DNA of 64,000 nt from Antilocapra americana (GCA_007570785.1 ML660201.1:33789840-33853839), one strand, 5' to 3'; numbered from the stretch's first letter, positions 1 through 13,592 are shown. The notes: generated by a model not told the origin, from the letters alone. Program-made: numbers and translations.

Positions 1-1490
1 GATGTTTTTATTGGGAACTTGAGGGAATGGAGTCGCAGAGTGGACTGAGGAAGCCAGGCTCCTGCCCAGCCCCTCAGAAGTCTGGCCTGCCCAAGACAGA
101 CCCTTTAGGTGGTTTGCAGTGACGTCAGTTATCGCACCATTGAGAGTCTGTGAGCGATATACAAAGACACAATTCAGAGCCAGGGCTTAGTGGTTTTAGA
201 TTATCCATGACCCATCTCTCCCTACTTGCACAGCAAATTGAAAGTTGATAGCTGTTGAAATCCGGTTTTCAGATTTTTTTTTTTAATCTATCTGAGGGAC
301 CCAGCTTAACTCTGTGATACCCTTAAGTATATACACAATTCCCACGTTGCCTGGCGTTTTCTACACTATGTACATAAAGTCTCTGATCCTGCTACAGGGC
401 ACCAGATCAGAGCAAACCCACTTATCTGGATTGAAGAATGCACATCTCTTTGCCGAGAGTGTTGTGTGTCCATGTGTGGGTGGCTCTGGCTCATGTCTTT
501 TTATTTCAGGCCAGAGTCTTGTCTCTCAGTACTCCCTGATAGCGCGCACACATAAATGAAATCTGGTCTCCAGTTCCTTCACATGAGGGGAAAAGAGGGC
601 CCGCATCTGTTTCTGTTCAGCAGTGATTATCTCTGGGATTGTGAATGTTTGAATTATTTTTTTCTTCTTCTTGCTTATCTGTAGTTCCTGATTCTTTTCT
701 ATGTACATTGTATGTTGCTTTTCTTTTTATGATAAGGGGGCAGTAACATTAAATTATGATAGGGAGAAAAAGACTTCCTCTTTTCCTCTGGTTAAGAGTA
801 AAAGGAATGATTCTTGTGCCTTTAGTGAGCTGAAGTCATGGAAGAATTTAAATACCAAGGACACATCTGTTAATTAGCAAAAAGCTTTGGGGGCCTTTGG
901 GGTATTTTAGTCCTCTGTATTTTTTTATTATTAATTTTTATTGGAGTTTAGTTGCTTTCCATAGCCCTCTGTCTTTAACAAAAGTATCTTTTCCCATACC
1001 TGATCTCAGCTGCCTGAGTCATTGCCGTATTGAGCCCAGAACTGGGCATTCCTTATCCCTCACTTGATTTGTGTTGTGACTGAGCCAACCTTTAAGCAGT
1101 CTGCCCCATGACCCTGTGCATAAAAGTGACCTGAACCTGTCTGACCATGAACTTGGCACAGGGAAGCCCATACCACAGGGGTGGAAGAAGACAGGATGGA
1201 TAGCAGGCTGGCAATGAGAGGCACTGTTTGATGACTGACGCAGTCCTGCCTCTCGCCAGCATGTTTTCACACATGTGCCCCAGGGGTGCCCAGTTGAGTG
1301 ACAGGTGGGCTTAGTGATGTAAGAGCTGAATACATTGTAGTCAGGACAGTTGGCATCAATGCCCTGGAACAGTTTTTAAAATGTATATTGTCCAGAGATC
1401 ATTGGGAATGTTGGTGGAACACACCAGTTTCCAGACCATCCTCTGACTCAGGTGCTCCCTTCTAGCTGGGAGGATAGCTCCAGAAGCCTG
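1..1490. other. Upstream intron, mostly unassigned sequence
   Basis: AT-rich intronic DNA left of the first coding exon. Short open frames here lack coding character. A small antisense L1-like piece (about 914-957, T-rich followed by the usual L1 3'-end wording) is the only repeat I recognise. No promoter, CpG island or exon could be supported, so the PRICKLE2 5' exon should lie further left. Confidence 0.5.
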
Positions 1491-1494
1491 TCCT

Positions 1495-1615
1495 CCAAGT
1501 GCGTGTCAGATTCATCTGGAATGCTGGTGAAAATGCACTTCCAGGGCCCTGTCTCAGACTTGTCAAATCAGTCATGGGGGTACATCTCTATACCCTAGGC
1601 ATCTCCATGTACTGT
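1495..1615. repeat. hAT-Charlie MITE fragment (MER20-like)
   Basis: Resembles the interior of the common mammalian MITE with the phrase 'attcatctggaatgctggtg', a GGGCCC core and a trailing catctccat block. Old and diverged; family by recognition only. Confidence 0.4.
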
Positions 1616-1715
1616 CTTAGAAACAGGGCATACAGTTTCCCATGACCAGAATCATCATTATATGCAGAGTTTGAAGATAAAGAATTGTCTGTCTTTTAAA
1701 AGTCATCCAACAGCC

Positions 1716-1717
<2 letters not shown>

Positions 1718-1764
<47 letters not shown>
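1718..1764. repeat. (TG)n microsatellite, about 23 units
   Basis: Uninterrupted alternating TG over 47 bp. Long pure dinucleotide tracts of this type are usually length-polymorphic. Confidence 0.97.
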
Positions 1765-1767
<3 letters not shown>

Positions 1768-2159
1768 GTCTTTCTGTTGTCTCTTAAATTATTGGGCACC
1801 TACTTCATATTTTGATAATACTAGAAATGACCTTGAGCTGTCCTGGGAGGTATGATTGTTTCCAGACTTGTGTCTTTGGAATCCTTGAGATGTTAGGACC
1901 ATAAAAATGGTCCTGGAGTTTAGGAGAAGGTGGCGCTTAAGAGAAGTTGAGCACAGGACCTCCTGCTGTCTCATCAACTTGGGCAGCTCTGTTTTATATA
2001 ATGAGTTTCCACATAGGAGTTCTCTTGCAAAAAAATATTTCCCCTCCTTAAAAAAAAAAAAAATAGGGATGAAAAAGAGAAGGGGAGAGGAGGAAGACTT
2101 AATGATATTTCCGATCCTATCCAAACCTAGAACCCTGCAGTTTGCAACGTGAACTTGTC

Positions 2160-3480
2160 AGCGTCGTGTGACAATGAAGACTCCTTGTTTGCCTTCATCC
2201 TATCACTTCTCACACAAAAGGAGACTTTGTGGTTCAGGGTTCAGTGTTGTAAATAACCTGTCAACATCTCAAAGATGAGACACCGCCCCCCAACAGACAA
2301 GCACCCCTGATCCATTTCTAACGAATTATTTTGCATCATGGTCAGTGGGTTCATTGGTATAAATCATTAGGCATTTTGCAAATGATTTGGACACTGGTGC
2401 AGATGACCAAGTACTTTGAGACAGTTGAAAGGAGAGCCTTCATCTGCTGGTCTTGGGTATGTCATGGAAGAACCAATTGTGGCTTCTGAATACGAAAGCG
2501 AATGAATTCATAGCTGCAACTTTAGGTTGGGGGAGGGGGGTGGCAAGGGTTGTTGCTGGGAGGACGGAGGATGCAGGAGCTCTGCTCTCTGAATCATGCC
2601 TTATTCCTTGGAAACCTGTCATTCACAAACCCAATTATGTACAGGTAGAATGTCAACTCTGACAGAATGAAACCAATGCACACTTTGTATGATTGGGTTT
2701 TTTTTTTGTTTTTAATGAAATCCTGCTTTACTAGCAGGTTCTATTTTCATAAATGTCTATTTTAAAAAGAAAAAACCAAAACCAAATCATATATTTCCCC
2801 ACGCATTCCTGAAAAGCTTTAATCAGTATGTCGAAAGCGAGAGCTCTTGGGTGTTACGTGCATTTTGCCAAGAGGGAGAGAAAGACGTGAAAATCAAGAG
2901 AAATCCTCTCGGCTTTACCTCTGACCCTCTGCACCTCTCTCAGCATCTAGGCCCTGCCGTTGCTCATTTATAAACAGGAGTTATTAAATTAGTCTCTCCA
3001 AAGGCTGTCATGGAAGCACTTAAAGGTTAAAAATTCTTTGCAAATAAAAATGCCTTGGCACAGCGGTGCCTGTTAATTATAAGTGAGGAATGGAAAGCAG
3101 ACAGCGAATGGGGAAAATACATACGGTCCTGATGGTTTTGATTTACCTTTATTTTATGTTTCTTTTCCTCCTCCTCTTTTTCCTGTTTGGTTTTGATTTT
3201 TCTGAATGTGTTTGTTGTTGAGTGAAAAGCTGCTCTCTGGTGGGAATGAGGTATGCCTTTCGTAGGGTATTATTAGGGTTCGAGAGTGGATCCTACTTTG
3301 CATCTCTGTTCTGCTTTGTTTTCTTCTATGGAAGGTGGAGGTGATAGTTCCTTTCTTGGAGGACTGGTGTGCAAATCTGAGCTCATGGGTGTCAGGTAAA
3401 AGAAAGTCATATGCTGTGCATTTTGTTCCTATGTGCCCTCACCCAAGTCCTGCTTGCCCTCATTTTGCCTCACCATTCTA
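2160..3480. other. Repeat-poor intronic segment with possible conserved non-coding block
   Basis: No interspersed repeat recognised. From about 2800 to 3160 there is mixed-composition sequence with clustered ATTA-type homeodomain core sites (for example ttaaattag near 2985 and gttaattata near 3071). This looks more like conserved non-coding DNA than decayed repeat, but conservation cannot be tested here. Confidence 0.35.
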
Positions 3481-3489
3481 GTTTCGCAT

Positions 3490-3680
3490 TGCACTGAGCA
3501 TCTTTCATATACTACTTGATTGAAGGATATGTCATTTTTTGTGTTTATTGTATGTTTCTCCCCCTCTGAGTATGTAGATTCTGTGAGGGGAGGGATCTTT
3601 GTTTCTTTTGCTTGGGTATCATTAGTGTCTAGAGCAGTGCCTGGCAGGTGGTAGGTACTTGGCAGTTACTTGTGAGATGA
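3490..3680 (+). repeat. L2 LINE 3'-end fragment
   Basis: Carries the L2 3'-end signature in order: 'gtagattctgtgaggggagg', a T-rich stretch, then 'agagcagtgcctggcaggt' and a taggtacttgg block. Confidence 0.7.
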
Positions 3681-4384
3681 CTAAAGAGGACCCTTAGCCC
3701 TCTCCTCTTACTCCTCTGTTCAAGCTTCTATTCAATGAGACTCATTATGGATCTGGTTCTTTGATTCTGTTTCACTTTTGTCTTTGCTCCTTCTTCTGGA
3801 GCTTCTGTTCATTAGACTGTGTCCATCCAGGAGTATTAAAAAGTATGCTCTTCCCGGCCTTGCTGAATAAATGAGTTTCATTGATGAATATTCTAGAGAC
3901 TGAATTTAGAAGAAAAAAAAAATCTCTACATCTTGTTCTAAAAGGTTGACTTGCTAGTAAACCATTAGTCACCGAAGAGCTTCCTAGACTTGCTTAAACA
4001 TAGGGAAACTTTTTTCCCCTTAAGTCATAAACTGACGTAAAGAGTTCTGGAGGGGAAAAAAACAAAACAAACCTTGACTGCTTTCCAAGACCCCTGACTT
4101 CTTTACAGTAGGTGATTAATTAACGAGTTACTGTCAAAATGAGCTCGGGCTATTTTTTAAAAGCAACAGCCAAGATTTTCATCAAACTTCTCTGAGTTTG
4201 GAGATGCAAACCAGATCCCAGTGTGCATTGTCTTCGTGTATATATTCAGTCAGATGAAAAGCAGGAAGTAGGAGAATCTGACAAGCCTCACTTGGCTGCA
4301 CAAAGCTGATTTCATTCCTTCAAGTAAGTACATTCTGGTATCAAAATTCAGGCCATTAAAAGAATAGGGACCAAAAAAATGAAA
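3681..4384. other. Unassigned intronic sequence
   Basis: No gene or clear repeat. A palindromic homeodomain-type site, attaattaa, is at 4115-4123 within repeat-poor sequence (about 4100-4330). Confidence 0.35.
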
Positions 4385-5283
4385 AAAAACTGATCATCTC
4401 AATAGATGCAAAAAAAAAGCATTTGACTAACATGCTTTGTTGATTAAAAATTCTCAATGACTAGCATAGATGAAAACTTCTTCAACTTGATGAATAAAAG
4501 TTATCAAAATCTCCACAATTATGTAATACTTGATGATGAAGGTTTGGTTGCTTTCCCTTAAGGTCAGGAACAAGACAAAGAGCAACTTAGACAATTGCAA
4601 CTTAGGATCACTGGAGGACCTAGGCAAGGCAATAAGACAAGATAAAGAAAAAAATAGGCATTAGATTGAAAAGGAAGGAATACAACAATCTCTATTCACA
4701 GATGACATGCTCTTGTATATAGAAAGTCCTAAGGAACACACACATTCAAAAAATGGAAATAAGTAGACATTCTTTGTTCATGGATTGGGAGACTTAATAT
4801 TGTTAAGATAGCAGTACTGTCCAAATTAAAGATTCACCACAGTGTCTGTCAAAATCTGAGCTTAATTTTTTGCAAACATTATAATACAGATGTCAGGGGC
4901 CCAAAATAGGTAAAAAAAAAAAAAAGTTTAAAAGAAGGAAGTTGGAGGACTCACATTACACAATTTCAAAACTTACTACAAAAATGCAGTAATCAAGACG
5001 GTATAGTACTAGCATAAGAAGGGACATATAGACCAAAATATGAAATGAAATTGAGTTGAGAGTCCAGAATAAATCCTTACATTTCCAGTCAACTGATTTT
5101 TGACAAGGGTCAATGCAAGTGAATTGAATGGTGCTGGGACAGTTGGATAGCCACACGAGGATGCAGTTGGATTCCTATTTCATACCATATATGAAAAGTA
5201 CCTCAAAGTAGGTCATAGACCCATAAATAAGAACTAAAACCATAAAATTCTTAGATGAAAATATAAGAGTAAATCTTATGACC
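4385..5283 (+). mobile_element. Old L1 LINE, left part (ORF2 region), interrupted
   Basis: Degenerate L1 ORF2 DNA in sense orientation: 'tctcaatagatgca' plus the aaagcatttgac block of the reverse-transcriptase region near 4397, then the 'acagatgacatgctcttgta' catalytic-region block near 4700. Later it has 'gacaagggtcaatgcaagtg' near 5102. It is riddled with indels and stops. It continues after the BovB insertion at 6375, so both pieces were one element. Confidence 0.85.
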
Positions 5284-6374
5284 TTCAGTTCAGTTCAGTC
5301 GCTCAGTCATGTCCGCCTCTTTGCGACCCCATGAATCAGAGCACGCCAGGCCTCCCTGTCCGTCACTAACTCTTGGAGTCTACCCAAGCCCATGTTCATC
5401 GAATTGGTGATGCCATCCAGCCATCTCATCCTCTGTCGTCCCCTTGTCCTCCTGCCCCCAATCCTTCCCAGCATCAGGGTCTTTTCCAGTGAGTCAACTC
5501 TTCACATGAGGTGGCCAAAGTATTGAAGTTTCAGCTTCATCATCAGTCCTTCCAATGAACACCCAGGACTGATCTCCTTTAGGATGGACTGGTTGGATCT
5601 TCTTGCAGTCCAAGGGACTCTCAAGAGTCTTCTCCAACACCACACTTCAAAAGCATCAATTCTTCGGTGCTAAGCTTTCTTCACCACCCAACTCTCACAT
5701 CCATACATGACCACTGGAAAAACCATAGCCTTGACTAGATGGACCTTTGTTGGCAGAGAAGTGTCTCTGCTTTTCAATATGCTGTCTATGTTGGTCATAA
5801 CTTTCCTTCCAAGGAATAAGTGTCTTTTAATTTCATGGCTGCAGTCACCATCTGTAGTGATTTTGGAGCCCCCAAAAATAAAGTTTGCCACTGTTTCCCC
5901 ATCTATTTCCCATGAAGTGATGGGACCGGCTGCCATGATGTTAGTTTTGTGAATGTTGAGCTTTAAGCCAACTCTTTCGCTCTCCTCTTTCACTTTCATC
6001 AAGAGGCCCTTTAGTTCCTCTTCACTTTCTGCCATAAGGGTGGTGTCATCTGCATATCTGAGGTTATTGATATTTCTCCTGGCAGTCTTGATTCCAGCTT
6101 TTGCTTCCTCCAGCCCAGCATTTCTCATGATGTACTCTGCATGTAAGTTAAATAAGCAGGGTGACAATATACAGCCTTGATGTACTCCTTCTATGTCCAG
6201 TTCTAACTGTTGCTTCCTGACCTGCATACAGGTGTCTCAAGGGACAGGTCAGATGGTGTGGTATTTCTATCTCTTTCAGAATTTTCCACAATTTATTGTG
6301 ATCCACACAGTAAAAAGCTTTGGCATAGTCAATAAATCAGAAATAGATGTTTTTCTGGAACTCTCTTGCTTTTT
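5284..6374 (-). mobile_element. BovB (RTE) LINE, 5'-truncated, inserted in L1
   Basis: The left edge is the BovB 3' terminus in reverse complement (ttcagttcagttcagtcgct). The reverse strand encodes BovB reverse transcriptase: an open stretch at 5670-6227 (185 codons) contains the RT signature LRYADDTTLMAE and the downstream HEIKRHL block. The element ends within the RT domain near 6374, where the host L1 resumes. About 1.1 kb long. Flanks read atgacctt on the left and atgatcacctt on the right, an imperfect candidate target duplication. Confidence 0.92.
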
Positions 6375-7462
6375 AGATGATCACCTTAGGTTCCTTAAAT
6401 ATGATACCAAAAGGAGAAAGAACAACAGTAGGAAAAAATGGACTTCCTCAAAATAAAAAACTTAGGTGTCTCAAAGGACTTCCTCATAAAGGAAGACAGT
6501 CCGCCAAATGAGAGAAAAATTTTACGAAACATATATCCGATAAGGACTTGTATCCAAAAAGTATATAAAGATTTCTTTCTTTCATTTCAACAATAAAAAC
6601 ACAATTTTAAATGAACTAAACATGTGAATAGACATTTCTTCAAATAAGGTATACAGTCACATAAAAGTATGTGTAACATAATTAGTCATTAAGGAAGTAC
6701 AAATGAAGCATTTGTAAGATACCACTTCACATCCACTAGGCAACAATCACAGAGAAAGACAATGACAAGTGTGACAAAAATGTGGAGAAAATGAAACACT
6801 CATTCATTAATGGTGGGAATGTAAAAAGATGTAGATATTTTGAAAAACAGGTTGGCAGTTCTTCAAAGTGTTAAACATGAATTTACTGTATGGTCCAGCA
6901 ATTCCATTCCTAGGTAAATACCCAAGAGAATTGAAAACATACAGAGAACTTGCACATAAATAGAGTAGCATTATTCAAAAACAGTGAAAAGTGGAAACAG
7001 CCCAAATGTCTGCTGACTGATGAATATATAAACAAAGTGTAGTATATCCATATAATGGAGTATTATCATGCAGGAAATGAATGATTGACATGTGCTTCTG
7101 CATGGGTTTATCTTGAAGACATCCTGCCTGTGTGTAAGAAGCCTGTATATAGTAAAACTCCATTTATGTATGTGGTAAGATTGTATGTAGTAAGATTCCA
7201 TTTATGTGAAGTTTCCAGAAATTTCCAGAGCAAGTAAAACCTTAAAGACAGGAAATAGATTAGTGGTTGTCAGGCCCAGGGGGAGGAGAGGGTGAGAAAT
7301 TACTGCTAATGCATGTGGAGTTTCTTTTGAGGGTGAAGAAAATATTTTAAACTTAGATAATGATGGTTTCACATCTCTGTAAATATACTAAAAACCAGTG
7401 AATTGTACACTCTAAAATGCCAAATTTTATGGTATGAGAATTACATCTTCACAAAGCTTTTA
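6375..7462 (+). mobile_element. Old L1 LINE, right part (ORF2 end and 3' UTR)
   Basis: Continues the L1 at 4385. It contains the ORF2 C-terminal blocks ('ggactcctcata'-type wording near 6475, 'aatggtgggaatgtaaa' near 6810, 'aattccattcctaggtaaat' near 6899) and the 3' UTR wording 'attagtggttgtcaggccca' near 7259. Degenerate. Confidence 0.85.
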
Positions 7463-8845
<1,383 letters not shown>

Positions 8846-8860
8846 AGAGATACCACTCTT

Positions 8861-9045
8861 TTTTTTTTTTTTTTTTTTTTTTAACATGTGGTATGCATAG
8901 AGCTAAATACTTGAGACTTGTAATTGAATTTGTTATTATTTTTTTATTTTATTTTTTAATTTTTTTATTTATTATTTTTTTTTAATTGTTTTTGCCATAC
9001 ATTGTCATGATATCACCATGGGTTTACATATGCTTCCCCTCCGGA
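8861..9045 (-). mobile_element. 5'-truncated L1 insertion with extra 3' segment and 15-bp TSD
   Basis: Flanked by exact 15-bp copies of agagataccactctt (8846-8860 and 9046-9060). Reading left to right: T tract 8861-8882, a 56-bp non-L1 segment 8883-8938, a second T/A-rich tract about 8939-8988, then about 60 bp of antisense L1 3' UTR (gccatacattgtcatgatat near 8993). The two poly(A) signatures around an unrelated segment match an L1 3' transduction. Confidence 0.85.
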
Positions 9046-9060
9046 AGAGATACCACTCTT

Positions 9061-10416
9061 AACGAGAGGGCAGTTACGGGTTTGGCTTTTACCTTGGTCT
9101 CGCCCGTCCTTCCTCATTCCAGTTCAGAAGGAAGAGCTGACTTTGCTGAGTCCAAGAAGACGTTGCTGTATGGGATGAAGATGTCTGGCTCCCCAGTGGG
9201 AAACTAGGATGAGAAATGATAAGCTAATTCACTCTACATTTCCATTTAAGCTGTTACCAAAAGATTTTCTAGAAACGTCTAGAAACATTAGGTAATGAAA
9301 CTGCGTTTTTGGAGAGGGAAGAGGTGTCCTACATTGGCCATCAATCTTAATGTTTAGATGCTTTGTAAAGGAGAGTAAGGAAATGAGGATTTACCTAGGG
9401 ATCTGATGCTGCGCTGAACAGTTTGGCCCAGCTTGACAGAGAAAGACACTGGCACTTCCTGAAACATTTTGGCACTGCCACAGGCTGTAAATACTACTGG
9501 CTTGGTTAGATGAACCTGGTTTCTTTCTGTGTCACTGCATTTCTCTCCATCATATACAGCCTCCACTTTGCATTTCTTGGTCTTTGGAATTTTCTCCTGT
9601 TCCAGACTGCTGTTGGTTTAGAAGCCCCTCCTGTAAGCTGGATACTTTCATGATCTTCCTTGTGCATCTTTGAGAGTCAGGTTTATCACAGCCTTAAGGG
9701 TTTGACCACTATTCCCTTCCTCTCACATAGAAAGGTTCTTCCCCCAGAGATCTTCTCTATGTCTGGCAATGTTTTAAAGCTTAAAAAGCCCTAAAATGTT
9801 TAACTCTGGAACTTTAGGTGTGATGCTCTTAGAAAAAGTTGTTTATGTTGAGGGAAGACCCAAAAATTAACCAAGAACTTGAGGATGGGACCCTGATAAC
9901 ATCTCCTTGGTTAGCCATTTCTCATTTTTCTTCTTCCAATAATGAGGTTGTCATTTGACAGATGGAATCGCAAGCCCAGCCAGGATTTGTTTAACCAGCA
10001 AAGGATTGTTTAAATGTTTAATTAGTCACTAATACTTAGAAATTGCTCATACTTAAAAAATTTTAATTTTAAAGTTGATATTTAGATCTTGAAATTTTGA
10101 GAATCTGGAATCTTACTTTCAAGACAGTCTGAAATCTTATTTTCTCAAGGATTGGTGTGCAGGCCATTGATGTGAGTGCGAGACATTCTTTCCAGAGTTT
10201 CAAAAGAATGAATCTCCAGGTCAGCCTGGTCACCACTAAGCCCATTTCATCATTTTGTGTTCATCTTCCTATACCCTACAGGTATTTGAATTTTGTGAAT
10301 TCTATTCTAATTCTTACTAGGATGAAAATGTCTTAGAACAGAAACTTTCCCAGAAAATAATCTCTGTGAGAATTGAAAGGAATTCTATGTTGGATTATCA
10401 GTAGAAATAAATAAGA
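9061..10416. other. Intron 2, unassigned sequence
   Basis: AT-rich intronic DNA without a recognisable repeat or exon. Open frames on both strands are short and lack coding features. Confidence 0.5.
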
Positions 10417-10430
10417 ATGTTTTCTCCCAG

Positions 10431-10664
10431 GGGCTTCCCAGGTGGCACTTATGTTAAAGAACCCACATGCCAATGTGGGGTGACATAAGACGTGGGTTTG
10501 ATCCCTGGGTCGAGAAGATCCCCGGAGGAGGAAATGACAACAACCTGCTCCAGTATTCTTGCCTGGGAAGTCCCGTGGACAGAGGCGCCTGAAGGGGCCT
10601 GGAGGGCTACAGTCCATAGGGTCACAAAGAGTTGGATGCGATTGGAGAGACTTAGCATGCATCC
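10431..10664 (+). mobile_element. Bov-tA SINE with exact 14-bp TSD
   Basis: Sense ruminant tRNA-derived SINE: gggcttcccaggtggc head, pol III box B gggtttgatccctggg near 10495, 'gctccagtattcttgcctgg', and agttggatgcgattggagag tail. Target duplications atgttttctcccag are at 10417-10430 and 10665-10678. Confidence 0.95.
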
Positions 10665-10678
10665 ATGTTTTCTCCCAG

Positions 10679-12360
10679 TTTGTATATGAAGGTTAAATCT
10701 TTTTCTTCTGTTTCAGTAAAGACTGTGTTATTAATAAGTTGAAGAAGAATGAGAGTATTTGATTGAGTTTGTCTGGAAACTCAGATGAGGTGGTAGGTGA
10801 CTAAATATCTGTGTTTGACATCACCCTTCTCCTGCCAGTACTTGAGCAGTGAGTTTTCACACCTTGATACATCTGTGAGCCTGTTGCGTTTTCTTGCTAA
10901 CCTCATTTCCAGCAGCTTCCAAGGGACCCATCCTTCTTTTGTTCATGTTGCTTCCTGCTGAATTGGGCTCTGAAATTCCAAAGTTAAACTATTTTCAGTT
11001 CCCTGCTTAGGTCGATTCTTTTCTAAGGCCACTAAATATCATTCTATGATGTCTAGATTCAGAGAACATTTTCTACTGACCTAAGAGAACAGACAGTTGC
11101 AAAAGTTAAAGGGCTTAGTGACATCCATCAATTCCAAAAATGATTGCTTACGTATTTTTGAAGGCCACTTGCCTCATCCAAAGTGAATATCTTTGGGGAT
11201 CATGAAACATCTTTCTTTGATTTGTTTTGAAAGAAAATGATTAATGCTATTAAATCAGTGGTTTGAATTATGTCAGATGACAGAGTATTCCGATCTCTTG
11301 TAATTGTATTTTTCTTCAAATGATTTTCTCTATTCACAACACTTACTCAGACCTATATGACACAGATGATTAGAAAGGAAATTGTTCTCCAGAGAGAGAC
11401 TATCTTTTTAAGCTATTTGAAGGGCTGTATATTTGCCTAATAAAATATGAATCTGTATTAAAGATGTTTCAAGGGATCATGTTGAATGAAAAAAACTGGT
11501 CTTCAGATTTTTAAATTACAAGATCTTTGAAAGTCTATTACTTATGGAACTGATTATAGGTTAAAAAATTTTTTTTCAAAGGTTGCCTAGTAGGTTTTAG
11601 AAAAACTTAAGACCCAAATACCTCTTACTAATGAAAATTCTGATATTTAATATGATGTTAGTTGTCTCTGACTTGAGAAAAAACATTTTTCTATCAGAAG
11701 AAATTACAGTGGATATTAAAATGCTTTGTGCTAGAAGCAAAATACTCAAGACCAGTTAGGGTTCTGAGTAATATGCTTTCATTTTTGTTAAAAACCTTTC
11801 ATTTTATTCCCTGGTTGTGGGGTTGGTAATATGCCTTCAGGTGACACTCTTTATTATTCTGTTTCTTCTGAGAAATGCCTTCAGTTAAATAAAATGGCAA
11901 CGAAAGCTACCCCCATTTTAAAAGGAGATATTCTTGAATATGGGCAGTTAATTTTATTAAAATCTACTAGCTGCAAAAACCCAGCCTTCTTAAAATTGTA
12001 TAAAAAAACATAAAGATAATAGTTGATGCCAGAAAAGAAAGGCTCCTAAGGTGTGTTTTTTAATGACCAGACTGAAAACTGATCAGAGAGGTTGCCAAGA
12101 TCCTTTGTCTCCGCTCACTCCAGGTGAGGCATTTAATATTATGGAGAGAGCCCTGTGGAGGCAGGACGGAAAACTGGACTCTTCTCTGATGGCCCATCTG
12201 AGGTCATCTGTAAGGCTCCAATTTCTCTTCAGATTCCAACAGGTCATTGTATGTGCTCTGTCTCCTAGAACTGCTCTGGGGAGACATTTATAGTAGACAA
12301 TACTTTAGGAAGAATTTGGAAATTGTTTAACAAGCTGTAAGGAAAGAATATAGTGAGGAG
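10679..12360. other. Intron 2, unassigned AT-rich sequence
   Basis: 1.7 kb with no clear interspersed repeat, no credible coding frame and no CpG enrichment. Confidence 0.5.
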
Positions 12361-12361
12361 G

Positions 12362-12586
12362 GTTGCTAAACCTCAGTGCTGTTGACATTTTAGGCTGAAT
12401 GATTATCGCAGTCGGGGCACTTCTGAACATTATAGGATGGTTAGCAGCTTCTCTGGCCCCCACCACCTCCTCGGTGCTTCTAGCACTCACCACACCCTCC
12501 ATTGGGATGACCAGACCCAGACACGTATCGGAATACCATTCATTGCCCCTGGGGGGTGAGCTGGGCACCCTGGTTGAGAACTACTT
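12362..12586 (-). repeat. MER5A hAT MITE
   Basis: Reverse-orientation MER5A: 'cagtgctgttgacatttta' near 12379, 'cattataggatggttagcag' near 12429, 'cattgcccctggggggtgag' near 12540, and the right terminus ggttgagaactact. Confidence 0.75.
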
Positions 12587-13012
12587 GGTAAAAATAATGT
12601 TAAAACCTGGAGGACCTGTCAACACAAGCGTGGCCCAATCCAGACAAGAAAAGGATGACTCAGTTGAGTAAACATTTATTTGAGCACCTCCCAGGTCCTA
12701 GCTCTGGTATTACAGCTGCTGCCTTGAAACGAGGCTGAGTATTTGGCTGAGTAAGAAAGGTGATCCCACGCTGCTTGAGCAGAGGCCAGTACTCATCCTC
12801 CCGATAAGTCAAAACAAGAATTGAAATGGTGTGAGGAGCAGGTTGTTGGGTGGGTCACCGTTTGTTCTCCAAAACAAGAGATAGCATTCTCTTTCCATAA
12901 TGAGAAGACTTTGCCTATTGAAAAAAGGGAAAGAGAAGAAAGAAGATAAAAATCACTCATAATTCTGCCAACCACAGAAGACGGTTTTCCACCGTTTTTG
13001 GAATGTGTGTGG

Positions 13013-13234
13013 GCTTCCCTGGTGACTCTAGCAGTGAATAATCTGCCTGCAGTGCTGGAGACACGGGAGATGAGGGTTCGATCCCTGGGTTGAAAAGATC
13101 CCCAGAGGAGAGCATGGCAACCCATTCCAGTCTTTTGGCTGGGAAAATCCCATGGACAGAGGAGCCCAGCAGGCTATGGTCCATGGTGTCGCAAAGAGTC
13201 AAAAAGGATGAGCAGTTAACACTTTTACTTTCAC
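13013..13234 (+). mobile_element. Bov-tA SINE
   Basis: Sense copy: gggcttccctggtgac head, box B gggttcgatccctgggttga, agcatggcaacccattccag, and caaagagtc tail. Flanks tttggaatgtgtgt and tttgaatgcatgt form an imperfect target duplication. Confidence 0.93.
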
Positions 13235-13361
13235 TTTGAATGCATGTAACAGGAATCTATGTGTATAGGCTTAAATTTCTGTTTTGTTTTGGACAAAAAT
13301 GTGATGATGCTATCCATTTATCTTGAAATATTTTTTCATTTCATTTATGGTGAACACTCTT

Positions 13362-13398
13362 TTCTCTCTCTCTCTCTCTCTTTTTTTTTTTTTTTTTT
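13362..13398. repeat. (TC)n plus poly(T) tract
   Basis: About ten TC units followed by roughly 17 T, at the tail side of the antisense SINE that follows. Confidence 0.9.
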
Positions 13399-13400
13399 GT

Positions 13401-13592
13401 ATTTGAAAGTTGCTCAGTCGTGTCTGACTCTTTATGACTCCATGGACTGTACAGTCCATGGAATTCTTCCGGTCAGAATACTGGAGTGGGTAGCCATTTC
13501 CTTCTCCAGGGGATCTTCCCAACCCAGGGATCAAACCCAGGTCTCTCACATTGAAGGCAGATTCTTTACCTCCTGAGCTACTAGGGAAGCCA
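13401..13592 (-). mobile_element. Bov-tA SINE
   Basis: Antisense copy: 'agttgctcagtcgtgtctga' on the left, atactggagtgggtagccat in the middle, box B in reverse (gggatcaaaccc near 13528) and ctactagggaagcc on the right. Confidence 0.93.

Noticed and set aside
10492..10510. tRNA-like box B sequences as tRNA genes
   Set aside because: They belong to tRNA-derived SINEs; no complete cloverleaf with acceptor stem and anticodon arm was found.
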